The translations under genes and the position numbers were made by a program. From Sinohyriopsis cumingii (taxonomy: Eukaryota > Mollusca > Bivalvia > Unionida > Unionidae), in assembly GCA_028554795.2 (NCBI GenBank), contig JAPYKE020000280.1, positions 1 to 64,000 of the forward strand: DNA of 64,000 nt. Direction: 5' to 3'. Under the pieces are notes generated by a model, which did not search any database, was not told the DNA's origin, and saw nothing but the letters and a program-made list of their open reading frames with translations. Numbering within the stretch: position 1 is the stretch's first letter; the number at the start of each line of letters is the position of its first letter. Shown here piece by piece: positions 11,122-22,539 of the stretch.

Positions 11122-12889
11122 CATACCCTCCCCACCACCCGCGGACAGCCTACCTGTGGGCGGCCGCCTCCTGCAATTTCAGGACCACTGGACCACCTTT
11201 TTTCCTCAGAACGATTGGGTGATCCAGGTCATTTTGGAGGGGCTTCGGATTTCATTTATCCAACCCCCTCCCCTGTCCTCCTCTCCCCTCTTCACAGACA
11301 TACTGTCCGATCAGGAGAAGGATACCTTTCTACAACAGGAGATACGGTCGCTCATAGAAAAATGGGCAGTGGAGATTGTGAAAAAACCGCAATCGCCAGG
11401 GTTTTATTCCAGGCTGTTTCTTATCCAGAAGGCAAACGGCAAGTTGAGGCCGATCGTCGACCTGAGTCGCCTCAACCAATACATTTTACAACTGAAATTC
11501 AAGATGGAAACGGCGAGATCAATCCGTCTTTCTATCCGCCGGGATGAGTATGCCGTCAGTCTAGATATGACCGACGCATATTTTCATGTCCCTATCCACC
11601 CCGCGTCACGGAAAATTCTCCGATTCACTTGCCGCGATGCGGTTTATCAGTTCCAGGTCCTACCCTTTGGCCTCAACATCAGCCCTTGGGCTTTTACCAA
11701 GGTTATGGATTGCATCGTCACCCTGTTCCGTTCGACTTCATCTACAGGGACGGCAGTGTACTTGGACAACATCCTGCAGAAACATATGGTAAGTTCTATT
11801 CTGCTCAAAGGCAGAAACGACCTTTTAGCACTTTTAGATCATCTAGGCTTTCTCATGAACTGGGAAAAGTCCAATCTCCGTCCATCCCAGCGTTTTGTCC
11901 ATCTGGGTATGGAGTTTCTCACCGACCTGAATCTGGTACGGCTTCCTCGCACTCGTGTAATCCGGATCGTTGAACTCGTCAAGTCCATTTCCAACAGGAC
12001 ATGGATTTCAGCGAGAGAATTCGGATTATTCAATGCGGCGGCGGACTTGATCCTGCTTGGCCGTCTTTTTATGCGTCCCTTACAAATGACGTTACTGGCA
12101 CAATGGCGCCCCTTTTCAAGTCCCCACAATCAAACAGTAGTGATCACGCCCGAGATATGATCATTCCTGCATCAGTGGCACAGCCCCAGTTGGCTGTCCA
12201 TGGGGATTCCTCTGGAGATGCCCCAGACGGAGATAATGGTATGTACCGACGCCAGTACCTATGGTTGGGGTGCCCACCTGTTGCCGGACTTTGCTACAGT
12301 CAGCGGCACATGGGAGCCAGGGGAGAGGCCTCTCCACATCAGCCTTTTAGAAATGAGGGCTGTCATCAATGCCTTTCATTTCTGGAAGGATCAACTCTCA
12401 GGAAAAACTGTCCTCACTATGTCAGACGACTCTGTGGTGGTGACTTACCTCCTCAAGCAAGGGGGTACCAAATCACCAGACCTGTGCATTCTGATCTGGC
12501 AGTTTCTACGTTGGTGCGACAACCTCCACATCAACGTACAAATCAGACACATTCCCAGCAGACTCAATGTCTTGGCCGACACTCTATCCAGGAAAGGTCA
12601 GGTCATTCACCTGGAATGGTCACTCCATCAATCAGTCTTTCTTCGGATTTGCACACTTTGGGGGCATCCGACGATCGATCTTTTTGCGACAAGGTGGAAT
12701 CGCAAGTTGCCCATCTTCGTCTCTCCGGTTCCAGACCCAGAGGCTTGGGCCGTGGACCCTCTGTCAATCAGCTGGGAGGGGTTGTGGGCATTCGCCTACC
12801 CTCCCACGGTTTTGGTACCAAAAATAATCCAGAGGTTAAGGGGTCAGAACTGTCGGATGATTCTGATTGGCCCTTTCAGAAGGATATAG
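11000..12889 (+). pseudogene. DIRS reverse transcriptase-RNase H, broken
   Basis: One reading frame carries the RT (11000-12160) and RNase H plus C-terminal parts (12161-12889), separated by a TGA at 12158-12160. RT landmarks are RPIVDLSRLNQY, motif A SLDMTDAYFHVPIHP, motif B VLPFGLNISPWAF and motif C VYLDNIL. The second catalytic Asp of motif C is Asn here, which should abolish polymerisation. RNase H shows VCTDASTYGWGA, an LLEMRAV glutamate, MSDDSVVV and HIPSRLNVLADTLSR. Between the two halves no sequence appears lost; only the stop intervenes. The element would have needed this protein to make cDNA. Confidence 0.8.
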
Positions 12890-13020
12890 TCCTGGGTCAC
12901 CGATCTACTGGATCTAGAGATAGATCTACCCAGGAAGATTCCAACCAGCCCAAATCTGCTCAAACAACCGCGGTCACGGGTGTTCCACCCCTGCCCGGAC
13001 CATCATCTTCTTCACGCTTG

Positions 13021-14081
13021 GCTCTTGTCTGGACAGCCTTGCGAGACAAACAATTTAAACCTTCAATTGTGGAGAGAATCTCAAGAGCAAGAAGGCCCTC
13101 CACTCTGAAGGCTTACGAGGGAAAGTGGCATGTTTTCAGAGACTGGTGCCATATCAATAACATCGTCCCTTTGAGTGTCTCAATCCCTCAACTGGCCAAC
13201 TTTTTTCTCTGGCTTTTCGAGGAGAAACAGTTGGCCCCAATTACTATCAAAGGCTACCACTCCATGATATCAGACACATTCCGCCATCATGGTAGGTGTG
13301 ATATTGGGCATAACAAAGATCTATCAGATCTTTTAGCCAATTTTGATTTCAATCGACCAAAATCCCTCACCCTGTTTCCAAAATGGAATCTGTCTTGGGT
13401 TTTAACATGGCTCAATTCAGACAAATTTGAACCTTTAGCCCACACTTCATTAAAGCTACTATCATACAAAACATGTTTCTTGATAGCCTTAGCTTCAGCA
13501 TGCAGGGTGAGCGAGTTACATGCCTTTTCCAATGACCCGAACTTTCTTCAGTTCAAATCAGATGGTTCGGTGGTCCTCCTGACGCAACCAGGCTTTGTAG
13601 CCAAAAATACGTTACCATCCATTGGCAATCAAAGAATCGTCATTCGCTTGCTCTCTTCCATAGATAAGTCAAGAGCAACAGCCATGCAAGATGCTGTTTG
13701 TGCACTCAAGCACTATTTAAAACGCACAGAGGCGTGTTGGGACACACGTAAGCGCCTCTTTCTTCCAGTCAAAGCTGGTAAACTAGATATCACCCCACAA
13801 GCCCTTGCTTCATGGCTGAAGTGGGTTATACGCTCAGCATACTCTGAGGTCTCACAAGATCAGAGTCGCCTCATGAAGATTACAGCTCATGGATTAGAGC
13901 AATCTCGGCGAGCCTTGCATTCGAACGCAATGTTTCGATCCGAGATATAACAGAAGCTGTTGGCTGGCATGCAGAGTCAACCTTCTCCAGTTTTTATCTC
14001 AGAGATTTGGCTTCGCAGAGGCAAACCTTGAATCTGGTAGGTCCGGTGTCGGCAGCCCAGATGACCACCAGACCCATTTAA
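13021..14081 (+). pseudogene. DIRS tyrosine recombinase, frameshifted
   Basis: The YR catalyses cDNA integration in DIRS elements. The N-terminal core-binding region begins around RRPSTLKAYEGKWHVFRDW. The first catalytic Arg is in ALASACRVSELHAF (about 13482-13520). Near 13889, just after KITAHG, the frame changes. The remainder, with IRAIS, VGWHAESTF and the putative nucleophile in FSSFYLRDLA, is found in the next frame and stops at TAA 14079-14081. The open frame that includes the N-terminus instead runs to 13950 with an unrelated tail. The upstream part of that frame (12001-13020) overlaps RT-RNase H and is shadow sequence. Confidence 0.75.
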
Positions 14082-14253
14082 AACAATCAGCACAGCCTAT
14101 CAGCTTCGCTGGATTTGCCAGTGAAGGCTGTGTTGCTGATGAAATTAGGAGAACGGGTTATCTTTCAAATGGGGAATCCAGCCATCATTCCCTAGAAGGT
14201 ACTCGAATGGAGGTAGGATGCTCAGCATTCCCTCCTCCTATTACCTATTCTCC

Positions 14254-14310
14254 TAACGTTAATGTGATCGGAGAACGTATCTGAAGGAGAATACTTACCC
14301 GATCACATTA
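14254..14310 (+). repeat. DIRS internal complementary region
   Basis: Bases 14287-14310 are the exact 24-nt reverse complement of 14522-14545. Bases 14254-14273 resemble the reverse complement of the left outer end near 8615-8635. This is the expected template that lets DIRS termini be completed and circularised. Confidence 0.8.
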
Positions 14311-14370
14311 CTTAAAAACCCTCTCAACCACCCCGCTATGCGAGCATCCTTGTATAATATATATCGTTCA

Positions 14371-14545
14371 GCTTAAAAAACTAGTGTCACCTGGCGGTGG
14401 CAAGGGGAGATAAGGGGCAAGAGTTATTGCCCTTTGGTCTATATGAGATATACAGAAAAGACGAATTTTTGTCTTTTAGTAGGGCTGGATTGGAGAGGTA
14501 GCAGGCTTATATCCCTAACGTTAATGTGATCGGGTAAGTATTCTC
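14371..14545 (+). repeat. Right inverted terminal repeat of the DIRS element
   Basis: Inverted match to 8621-8776, then the outer extension ending gtaagtattctc that is complementary to the internal region. It defines the right end at about 14545. Confidence 0.85.
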
Positions 14546-14742
14546 TGAGAAGCATAATTTACTTAAATTTTGCTATCAAGAAATTCCCCGGTTTATAGCA
14601 TATTTCTAAATTCTGTAGTAACTTTTCCTCATCAACAATACAGTGTAAACACATTGCATCCTATTCATTTTTGTTTTTCTTCCACGTAATAGTTTTTTTT
14701 ATAAACGCTTGAACTTTACTAACCTAATATTGTTTTGAACAG

Positions 14743-14775
14743 AATATTCTGGTGACAATTGCCTCTTTTCAAATG
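14743..14775 (+). CDS. Possible linker mini-exon
   Basis: A 33-nt segment lies between ttgttttgaacag and gtaaac. Open with phase 1 on both sides it reads YSGDNCLFSN. Length and phases fit the linker exon series but the sequence is not similar to the others, so it may be chance. Confidence 0.3.
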
Positions 14776-15023
14776 GTAAACATTGCTGTATTTTAATTTC
14801 GTCAATCAGTCAAATTCGGTATGTATTTTGCTTCAGTATTGGCAACTGAAACCTTAGGTGCACAGAAATGCATGACAGTATTGTAATGTTCATTGTATTA
14901 GAGGTGAATTTTTTTCTTCTTGATATAATTTCATCGCTATGATGACAATTTTGACAGGAATTCATTTTTTATGCTAAGCAGCGACTTACTTGATTTTCTA
15001 ATTCAAATAATATTGATATTTCA

Positions 15024-15057
15024 CTGTAGTGAAAAAATAACTATTTTTTCACTACAG
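15024..15057. repeat. Short perfect hairpin
   Basis: Arms 15024-15039 and 15042-15057 (ctgtagtgaaaaaata and its complement) are separated by 2 nt. Confidence 0.9.
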
Positions 15058-15357
15058 GCACTACTTTTTTAGTTCAGTACATACTTATCTCCCTTTGATT
15101 TTCTGTCAGTGAACTACTTTTTTCTTATGATCTGTCATTGTCATTATTAATAATCCCTGTCTGTTATCCTTGAAACTTGTAGTTTGTTATTCTGGAAATA
15201 TCGGTTAATTTTTATCAATCTGATGTGGAACTAATTTTGTGCGCAGGTACACATAGCACAGCAGAACATGTACGGTAAACAGCTGACATTACCATAAGAA
15301 ATCTGCTAATTCACTGTGTCACAAACTTTAGGTAGCCAACTAAAATAAAATAAAAAG

Positions 15358-15440
15358 AATATTTGCTTGAAACGAGTGAATAACGGATTTTTATCCACTC
15401 GATGAAATATATCCGTTATTCACTTGTTTCAGGCAAATAT
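15358..15440. repeat. MITE-like imperfect palindrome
   Basis: The left arm tgaaacgagtgaataacgga pairs with tccgttattcacttgtttca on the right. Flanking atatttgc and gcaaatat extend the arms to about 30 bp, with a loop of about 20 nt. Confidence 0.8.
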
Positions 15441-15586
15441 CCTCTGTATCTTTACCTTGATAAATCACTTTAACATTTGTATATATCATTCTTCTTCAGA
15501 TCAAAATTGAGAGCATTTGTGAACATGTCGTTTTTTTTCTTGTTAGTGTATTTCATTTTTCTCCCTTTATCTCTCTCTCTTTCTAG

Positions 15587-15643
15587 ACACTAGTGCAAAT
15601 GCCAGGCCAAGGGATATACCCAGTGGGGAAGTGGCAAGCCAAG
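15587..15643 (+). CDS. Linker exon directly before the CARD
   Basis: A 57-nt exon follows the acceptor ctctctttctag and precedes the donor gtaacatcc. It has phase 1 at both ends and reads TSANARPRDIPSGEVASQ. It is a clear paralogue of the exon at 1412-1453 and its intron start is nearly the same for about 70 bases. The single leftover G pairs with the first two bases of the exon at 16253 to make a Glu codon, which supports splicing between them. Confidence 0.6.
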
Positions 15644-16252
15644 GTAACATCCTGCCTATTAAAGGTTTGGACAATTCTGTAGTGCTCAAATACATACGTT
15701 TTATTTTCATCTCCCAGGGTCCTGTAAACTCAGAAATATTCATTGGATAAATGACACCAAAAAGCACCCTACTGACATGTATGTAGCTGTTAGTTATATG
15801 TCAAACAGGTGAGCAAAATCAGGTTCACTTGGGCCTCTTATTATAAGAGTAACTGCAGTGTTTGACTTTCAGCTGGATATAGTGTTTAACTTCAGTGAAT
15901 GCAGCTACACCTGTATTTTGGGTCACCAAGTGTGTTATAAAATTTTGTTAGCATTTTCAGTAATTATTTTCATAAGATCAGCTATTTAATAAACTTCACT
16001 TAACTAAAAATACAATTAGTGTCTTGCAACCGTTAATCTGTTTGATACTTAAAATTTAAAATCAAATCTGACTCAAGAAAAGTGACAGGTTTTTACACTG
16101 ACATGTTTATTAACATCATGAAAGTGCAAAATCTACAGCAATATTGAGGAAAAAGTTGATGTTTCTTGTGGTAGTGATATTAACATGAAGTCTCATTTTA
16201 TACGTAATTAAACAAATATGAATAACAAAAAATATAGTCGTGTCTTTTTCAG

Positions 16253-16380
16253 AAAAACTGCATCGGAAAGTTCTGAATCGATGCCTGCCAGTTCTGATGA
16301 AGGATCTTAATTTTAAGAATGTAATGATGTACATTCAGCAGAAAGAACTTTTTGATGACGTGACAACACGTGACATCTTG
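16253..16380 (+). CDS. CARD-like domain, N-terminal half exon
   Basis: A 128-nt exon runs from acceptor tgtctttttcag to donor gtaagg, entering in phase 1 and leaving in phase 0. The product KLHRKVLNRCLPVLMKDL then NFKNVMMYIQQKELFDD shows the helix 1-3 pattern of caspase recruitment domains: a basic helix with spaced leucines, then a 'Y-(L/I)-x-x-K-x-(I/L)-(L/F)' helix and a short acidic turn. CARDs mediate homotypic assembly in apoptosis and innate immune signalling in the cytosol. The next exon (18615) starts in phase 0 and supplies the remaining helices. The alternative is another death-fold member such as DED; CARD fits best by eye. Partner specificity cannot be read. Confidence 0.6.
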
Positions 16381-16925
16381 GTAAGGGTAGTGATATTTAA
16401 CTATTGTATGAAAATATATAGCAGATATTTCATATGATTTTGTGATAGGTTTCATACCTGCCAACTTTCCAAAAAGTGGAGGGGGGGAGGGGAGACTCAA
16501 AACTGTTTTCTGTTTTCTGTAGCCCCTAGTGGAGTTGATCATGTTGGAACTGACTAATCATTTCAGATAGCAGGGATAGTTTCATCTTCATTTCGCTGAC
16601 ATAATGTGTCCCAAACATGGTCACTTATGGACTAGATAAATAACCAGTCCACTGCATATAAACAGTTGTGGCAGCAACAAGATCGCCTACAAAAGCTCTC
16701 TAGTAATGTGGCATCATTTTGACTCCAGGTTGTAACATCATCTAAAAAGCAGATACAAAAGCAGACATTTCAAACATCTGAAGTTGATGATAGCTACTAG
16801 GAATTTGTATTATTTTTTTAATGAAGTTGCTTCATTTGCTAATATTACCCTAACCTCCTTAGATTTTCATCATGCTTGTTCTTTATCATTTCATGCCAAG
16901 GTAATTTGTTCAACAAAATAGTAAT
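16381..16925 (+). other. Intron within the CARD
   Basis: No gene or clear repeat seen apart from a G-rich run near 16483. Confidence 0.4.
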
Positions 16926-17013
16926 GTGATGTGATTTTGATTTTTAATGTAGCTTTAAAAAAATTTCAGTCATATCGCTACGATGTCTGCAATACGGCGG
17001 TCTATAGTGATGT
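16926..17013 (-). mobile_element. SINE family B, tail fragment
   Basis: The reverse complement matches the last 85 bases of the family (gacatcgtagcgatatgact, then an A-rich end). Confidence 0.55.
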
Positions 17014-17017
17014 TAAA

Positions 17018-17579
17018 AAAGTTAAAAACCAATTTATTATGACAGTTACCATTATAACTGTGCAATTCCTTGATTTAGTAATTAATTTTCCTACATCTCA
17101 TAAGGGCTGTTATGGTTTAAACACTGAAAGGGATTTCCTAATGGAGCAAATGGTTATATGTATCCAAAGGGAATGTAATTGTTGTGGTGCTCTGTTTGCA
17201 CACAGATCATATGAGAGTCTGACTCCCATAAAGCTGAAAAATAGCAATGGAAACCAAGTCAAACATGGATCCTATTGCTACAACATTTCAAATTAGTTGT
17301 TGTTCATGTCGAAAGGAATTCTGGTTCTTACACAGAACAACATTCAATAAGCCCAGGCCTGCAGTGTCTGTTGATGGCTATCACTATGTGGGGGGGGGGG
17401 TAAAGGGTTGAGCTTGTTTTTTAGTATACTGGTTATAAAAGTCACCAGTTTTAAAAGAAAGGCACCTGGATTGTTATACCAGGAAAAAGAAGAAAATCTA
17501 TCATGGGGTATGGAAAATATCAGCAAATGAAAAAGCATGAAGCAAAAGTTAAAAACCAATTTATTATGACAGTTACCAT
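17018..17579. repeat. Insertion-like segment between 35-bp perfect direct repeats
   Basis: Bases 17018-17052 and 17545-17579 are identical (aaagttaaaaaccaatttat onward). The 490 bases between contain a plus frame with CNCCGALFAH and a poly-G run but no recognisable domain. It could be an inserted element with a long target duplication or a local duplication. Confidence 0.6.
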
Positions 17580-17770
17580 GACGACAAGGTTGTAGGGGTG
17601 CATCTCGGTGAGTAAATGATCTTTGCTTAATAGTGATTCATCCCATGCAAGAAGAAAATCCATCCAGAGGTTTTGGAAACACAACACACACAAATGAAGA
17701 AATAAACAAAATGTAGCACATTTTATAACTCTCGTGTCTGATGGCGTAGGAGCTAATCTCTATTTTGTTG

Positions 17771-18096
17771 AGACCGCTCTGGTGGCCTAGTGGTTAGAAC
17801 GTCCGCCTCAGATGCAGGAGGTCATGGGTTTGATCCCCGGTCGAATCATATCAAAGACTTACAAAAATGTTACTAACAGCTGCCTCTCTAGGTGCTCAGC
17901 ATTAAGAGGTTAGTGTTAGGACTGGTCGGCCCGGTGTCAGGATAATGTGACTGGGTAGGACATCATGCTACATGTCTGCGGCATGATGCCCCAATGCTAG
18001 ACATCACTATAAACTGCCACACTGTAGACATCTTAGTGATATGACTGAAAAATAGTTAAAAGCTACGTTAAAAATCCAAATCACACACACACACGC
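17771..18096 (+). mobile_element. SINE family B, full-length copy
   Basis: The best-preserved copy here: A box tggcctagtgg, B-box-like gggtttgatcccc, the ttaagaggttagtg body, the tail gctacgttaaaaatccaaa and a CA run. Confidence 0.8.
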
Positions 18097-18261
18097 CTAC
18101 CATGTTATTAGCCACCGGCCAGTTTCAGCTACCTGTTCAGACATTACGATGTAGCATTATGTAGATGTTTAATTTAACTCATTTCTCAATGAAAACCTGA
18201 AACTTTCCTTGATGAATTTGTGGTTCTCTAGTGCTTCCAGTGCCAACTTCACCAATATATT

Positions 18262-18455
18262 ATAACATCTAGACATTTGATTGGTCATTCTCAAGTCAAA
18301 TGTAAAATTAATGTTATTTGATTGGTCATTCTCAAGTCAAATGTAAATGTTATTTGATTGGTCCTTCTCAAGTCAGATGTAAATGCTATTTGATTGGTCA
18401 TTCTCAAGTCCAATGTAAATGTCATTTGATTGGTCATTCTCAAGTCAAATGTAAA
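18262..18455 (+). repeat. Minisatellite, about 37-bp unit, five copies
   Basis: The unit begins tatttgattggtcattctca and continues agtcaaatgtaaatgt. It ends shortly upstream of the second CARD exon. Confidence 0.85.
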
Positions 18456-18614
18456 TGTTATTTCAGTCATTCAGACTGTTGATTTTATAATTCATTTTTG
18501 TTGTTGAAACTTGCACCTGGTTTTTGCATATTAGATTTTTTATGTAATCTTCCATTTTAAAGTTGCTGAATTTTGGGAAACATTTAACAGTGATTCTTTT
18601 GTTTGATGTTACAG

Positions 18615-18804
18615 GAGCAGAGAACAACGTCTGAAAACATATTAATGCTCATAGAAAGGATCCAGCAAACAAGCCAAGATAAATATGAAGAGTTTAAGGA
18701 ATGTCTGGTCCTGGCCAACCAAGAAGATTTGAAAAAAAAGCTGGAAGAAGTTGAAGCAAGTGTTATTTTAGAAATCAGAGAAGCACATCAAGCTCAGGAC
18801 ACAG
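18615..18804 (+). CDS. CARD-like domain, C-terminal half exon
   Basis: A 190-nt exon follows the acceptor tttgatgttacag (phase 0) and precedes the donor gttggt (phase 1). The product begins EQRTTSENILMLIERIQQTS and continues DKYEEFKECLVLANQEDL then KKKLEEVEAS. The F-x-E/x-C-L-x-x-x-N-Q-x-x-L-x-x-x-L pattern matches CARD helices 5-6, where a conserved hydrophobic Phe and Leu pair closes the bundle. A charged Lys/Glu helix follows (LKKKLEEVEASVILEIREAH), which could extend the last helix or form a short coiled coil. Phase agreement with 16253-16380 and with 22540 supports the gene model. Confidence 0.6.
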
Positions 18805-19600
18805 GTTGGTTTGTAACTCATCTGACTGTAATGCCAAATACACTTATGGTGTGGTCATCCATCGATTGTCCATCGTCCATTTACAATTGCTATCTACAAC
18901 TTCATAAAATTTGCTTAACATAATTTGACCAGATTTTAAGGAAGCCTCCATGTCATGAAGTCTTTAAAATGTGTTCATTCTTCAGGTTTTAAGTTTGTGC
19001 CAATTCAAAATAACAAAATAGCCACCATTACTAAATGTGAAAAGAAAAGCAACCTTTAAACAGCTTCTTCTCAAGAATTAGAATTTAACCGTGTTTGGAA
19101 TAAAATATCCTGGCATGACGCCTTTCAGATTTGTCCTAAAACATGTCCTCTGTTACTTTAATAAAAGCAGAAAACTTTGAAATGATATTTCAATAACCAC
19201 TCAAAACAATTTGACCAATTTGACAGAAAGCATACTGACATGAAGGTCTGTCACCTTCGATCAAATGTTGTTGACTTACCCACATGTACAGTTGCCATGG
19301 CTACAAAAAAGAAAAACATTTAATAATTTCTTCAGCTATTTCCCAGCAGATATTTGACCACATTTGACAGAAAGCACTCTGGTGCTGATAGCTTTAAATT
19401 TTGTGCAGACCTGTTATGAAATATGGACCTCATTCCTGAAAAAAATTATTAAAAAGCAGATTTCTTATATACTACACAATACAATGTGACCAAATTTGAT
19501 AAAGTATTGGCATAAAGATCTTTAAATGTGTTAAAAGAATGTAAATTGATCATTAAATATGGCTGGCATTACTAAGAATAATTATCTGTCTATCTATCTT
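18805..19600 (+). other. Intron with degenerate TTTGAC-rich repeats
   Basis: Several loosely repeated segments contain caaatttgacagaaagca and 'ggcatgaagacctttaaa'-like text. A related block occurs at 55690-56350. No gene is seen. Confidence 0.45.
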
Positions 19601-19808
19601 AGGGGTTATGACCCTTGAGTCATAATCTGGAATGCACGAGGAGTCGGGGCCTCTGGTGGACACATTAAATGCATATAAAGAATTCTGGGTTATGAGCTCT
19701 GAAGATTGGATGAGTCCAGCCCTTAAGGGAATATAATGGATTTTCTGTTATGGCCTTTGGGTCATGGTCTGGAGTGTATAGGGGGTCAGGGCCCTAAAGG
19801 GGATGCAT

Positions 19809-19845
<37 letters not shown>

Positions 19846-20215
19846 GAGTTAAATAATGGAGTTTGGGTTATGGCCCATGGGTCATGATCTGGAGTGTTGA
19901 TGGAGTCAGAGGGGATACTTAATTCATGTCATGGAGGAGATACATAATATATATCAAGGCTTTAGTGTTATGACCCTTGTGTCAAGGTCTGAATGTGAAT
20001 GGAGTTGGAGCCTGAAGGGGACATATAATTAATGGATTTGGGGTTATGTCCCTTGGTTCATGGTCTGTAGTACATTGGAAGCCAGATTGTTGTCGGAGGA
20101 GACACATAGTTTATATTATCGATTTTGGGTCATGGTATGTAGTGGTTTGGGGTAAGTTGAGTCCTGGAGGGGACACATAATAGATACATAAGAATTTGGG
20201 TCTTGTTCCGGAGTG
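19600..20215 (+). repeat. Degenerate tandem repeat, about 100-bp unit
   Basis: About six diverged copies contain gggttatggcccttgggtca-like text, tggtctggagtg and ggggacacataat. A TG microsatellite interrupts it at 19811-19844. Confidence 0.65.
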
Positions 20216-20378
20216 CAGGAAGTTTGCTTTTCTTTTTTTATTTATTCATTCATTCATTCAACCATCACTTTATCTCGCAGTTCTATAGTATGCTATCAAA
20301 TTATTTTCCAGTCCTTCATGTCATTTTTAGGCCAGCAAGTACCAAAACTTGCAAACTCAGAAACCAAATTTCACACCG

Positions 20379-20455
20379 CTTTTAGGTGTCAAAACACACC
20401 GCTTTCAGGTGTCGACACGTACCTCTTTTAGGTGTCAACACACACCCCTTTTAGG
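20379..20455 (+). repeat. Short tandem repeat, about 25-bp unit
   Basis: Cttttaggtgtcaacacac-like units are repeated three to four times. Confidence 0.7.
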
Positions 20456-20585
20456 GATAACAAAAGCCAGTTTCTCATTGACCCTGTTATAAGCCAGGGT
20501 TTACTCTGCAACTCAAATCTGTCTGAAGAGATGACTTTTCATCATTGAGATTCACTTGGTAAAAATAAAAAAATAAAAACCTTAG

Positions 20586-20607
20586 ACAGACAGACAGACA
20601 GACAGAC

Positions 20608-20643
<36 letters not shown>
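20586..20643. repeat. (GACA)n(GATA)n microsatellite
   Basis: Tetranucleotide runs of gaca then gata. Confidence 0.95.
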
Positions 20644-20644
<1 letters not shown>

Positions 20645-21587
20645 TTCTGTGTGACTACCATCACAGCTTTCTGGAAAATCTTATGGTTGCTGCTCCAAAA
20701 CAGAAAGTCATATCAACATTGGATTTTCAATGAAAGTCGTATTTTGGTGTCTTGTTGGTCCGAAATAAAAATGGTGCCATTCTGACATCCAATATATCCA
20801 CCACTGTAACTGCTTTAAAAATCTTATAAATGAAAATATCAAAGGTGTTTTCAATACTCAACAGTTAAAAGGAAAAATCGGTTATATCTTAGATTCCTGG
20901 AATTTCTTTTTGGCCATCAAAGATGGACTCTTGTTAAAATGTACCTTTTAGTTGACTCTACCATTGGAGAGAGCAAGAAGAAAATGGGAGATCCTGTGTC
21001 TCAAGGTTGAACTCATGCTCCTTTATCAAACTGGTATGTAATAGGGCATGAAGAATCACTGGAAATATAAAAGCAGCTGTTTCAGGCATTTAAGGATATG
21101 ATTATGAGAAATATCAAATACTTTGGCTGAACTAATTATTCTGATAAAGTTGATGGTGTCAAAAACTTGAAAGAAAAGGTTCTTCTTAATTTTTGATTTG
21201 CTAATGCTGAAGATTAAAATAAGATTTGCAAAACTCTCTTGATCAAGTCGATGACACATCAGCAGGACCAGATGATATCCACTATCAACTTATGAAATAC
21301 TTACTAGACACAACTGCAAATGTACTGCTGAACATTTTCAATAAAAAAAAGTAAACTGGTGACTTTATGGCAAGATGAAATGGTGATACCAGTACCCAAA
21401 CCTGGAAATGACCAAACAAAACCTTACAACTATTATCCCATAGCATTAACAAGTTACATTTACAAAACAAGTAACAGAAGATAAACAAAACACTAGTCTG
21501 GTATAGAATCCAGCAAACTTCTATTCAAATGCCAGAGAAGTGCACTAGATCTCCTTGTCGCATTTGAAGCATGTATTGGAGATGCTT
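20644..21587 (+). other. Intron with a dispersed repeat and degraded sequence
   Basis: Bases 20760-20940 belong to a repeat family also seen at about 37230-37400 and 53010-53200. The segment 21230-21510 has short decayed frames (for example a DDISTIN-like plus reading) and may be old retroelement debris; no family assigned. Confidence 0.35.
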
Positions 21588-21650
21588 TCACTGCTCTGGT
21601 GTCCTAGTGATTAGATCATCCACCTCGGTTGCAGAGAGCATACTGGCTTG
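21588..21650 (+). mobile_element. SINE family B, head-only fragment
   Basis: Only the tRNA-like head is present (gctctggtgtcctagtgatt and cacctcggttgcag). Confidence 0.45.
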
Positions 21651-21741
21651 AAGAGTTCTGACATTTAAACAAAATGATAACAGTCCTACATCATATATGG
21701 GTTTTTTGAGGCTTATTATTGTCAGTTGTCATAGATCAGAG

Positions 21742-22490
21742 CAACAGATACATATTTGCAATGATTAGTGACAACAGATACATATTTGCAATGATTAGTG
21801 ACAACAGATACATATTTCAGATGATTAGTGACAACAGATATATATTTGTGATGATTAGTGACAACAGATGCATATTTGTGATGATTAGTGACAACAGATA
21901 TATATTTGTGATGATTAGTGACAACAGATGCATATTTGCAATGATTAGTGACAACAGATACATATTTGTGATAATTAGTGACAACAGATACATATTTGTG
22001 ATGATTAGTGACAACAGATACATATTTATGATGATTAGTGACAACAGTTTCATATCTGTGATGATTAGTGACAACAGATATATTTGTGATGATTAGTGAC
22101 AACAGATGCATATTTGTGATGATTAGTGACAACATATATATATTTGTGATGATTAGTGACAACAGATGCATATTTGTGATGATTAGTGACAACAGATGCA
22201 TATTTGCAATGATTAGTGACAACAGATACATATTTGCGATGATTAGTGACAGCAGATACATATTTGTGATGATTAGTGACAACAGATACATATTTATGAT
22301 GATTAGTGACAACAGGTACATATTTGCGACGATTAGTAACAACAGATACTTATTTGCTTTGATAAGCAACAACAGATACATATTTGCAATGATTAATGAC
22401 AACAGATACATATTTGCGATGATTAATAACAACAGATACATGTTTGTGATGATTAGTAACAACAGTTACATATTTGCGATGATTAGTGAC
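21742..22490. repeat. 30-bp minisatellite, about 25 copies
   Basis: The unit reads acaacagatacatatttg followed by 'ygatgattagtg'. Because the unit is 30 nt and stop-poor, long frames stay open on both strands (10-residue repeats MISDNRYIFV on plus, VSVVTNHHKY on minus). It is the last intron of the CARD-like gene and ends about 50 bases before the terminal exon. The repeats are directly adjacent, with no unique spacers. Confidence 0.95.
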
Positions 22491-22539
22491 AGTGATGTCT
22501 TATTGATAGAAAAAAATCTCAGATTACATTACTTTTCAG

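Larger units (their letters stand above)
8600..14545 (+). mobile_element. DIRS-type tyrosine-recombinase retrotransposon
   Basis: The element is about 5.95 kb. It is bounded by inverted terminal repeats (8621-8776 and 14371-14528) and has an internal complementary region (14254-14310). Gene order is gag, RT-RNase H, then tyrosine recombinase, the canonical DIRS plan. No DDE integrase is present. All three genes are damaged: a gag stop or frame change near 10632, a stop at 12158 in RT-RNase H, RT motif C reading YLDN, and a frame change near 13889 in the recombinase. It sits in a host intron between the linker exons at 5881 and 15587. The nearly intact ITRs and few lesions suggest a fairly recent insertion. 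Confidence 0.85.
14776..15586 (+). other. Intron with two hairpin elements
   Basis: Contains a perfect 16-bp-arm palindrome (15024-15057) and a larger imperfect palindrome (about 15358-15440). No coding potential is seen. Confidence 0.5.

Noticed and set aside
12001..13020. Long N-terminal extension of the tyrosine recombinase
   Set aside because: Overlaps RT-RNase H in another frame and looks like shadow sequence.
21722..22462. 246-residue minus-strand protein and the plus-strand repeat frames
   Set aside because: Produced by a stop-poor 30-bp minisatellite; open on both strands.
21742..22490. CRISPR-like array
   Set aside because: Units are directly adjacent 30-bp repeats with no unique spacers, in eukaryotic DNA.
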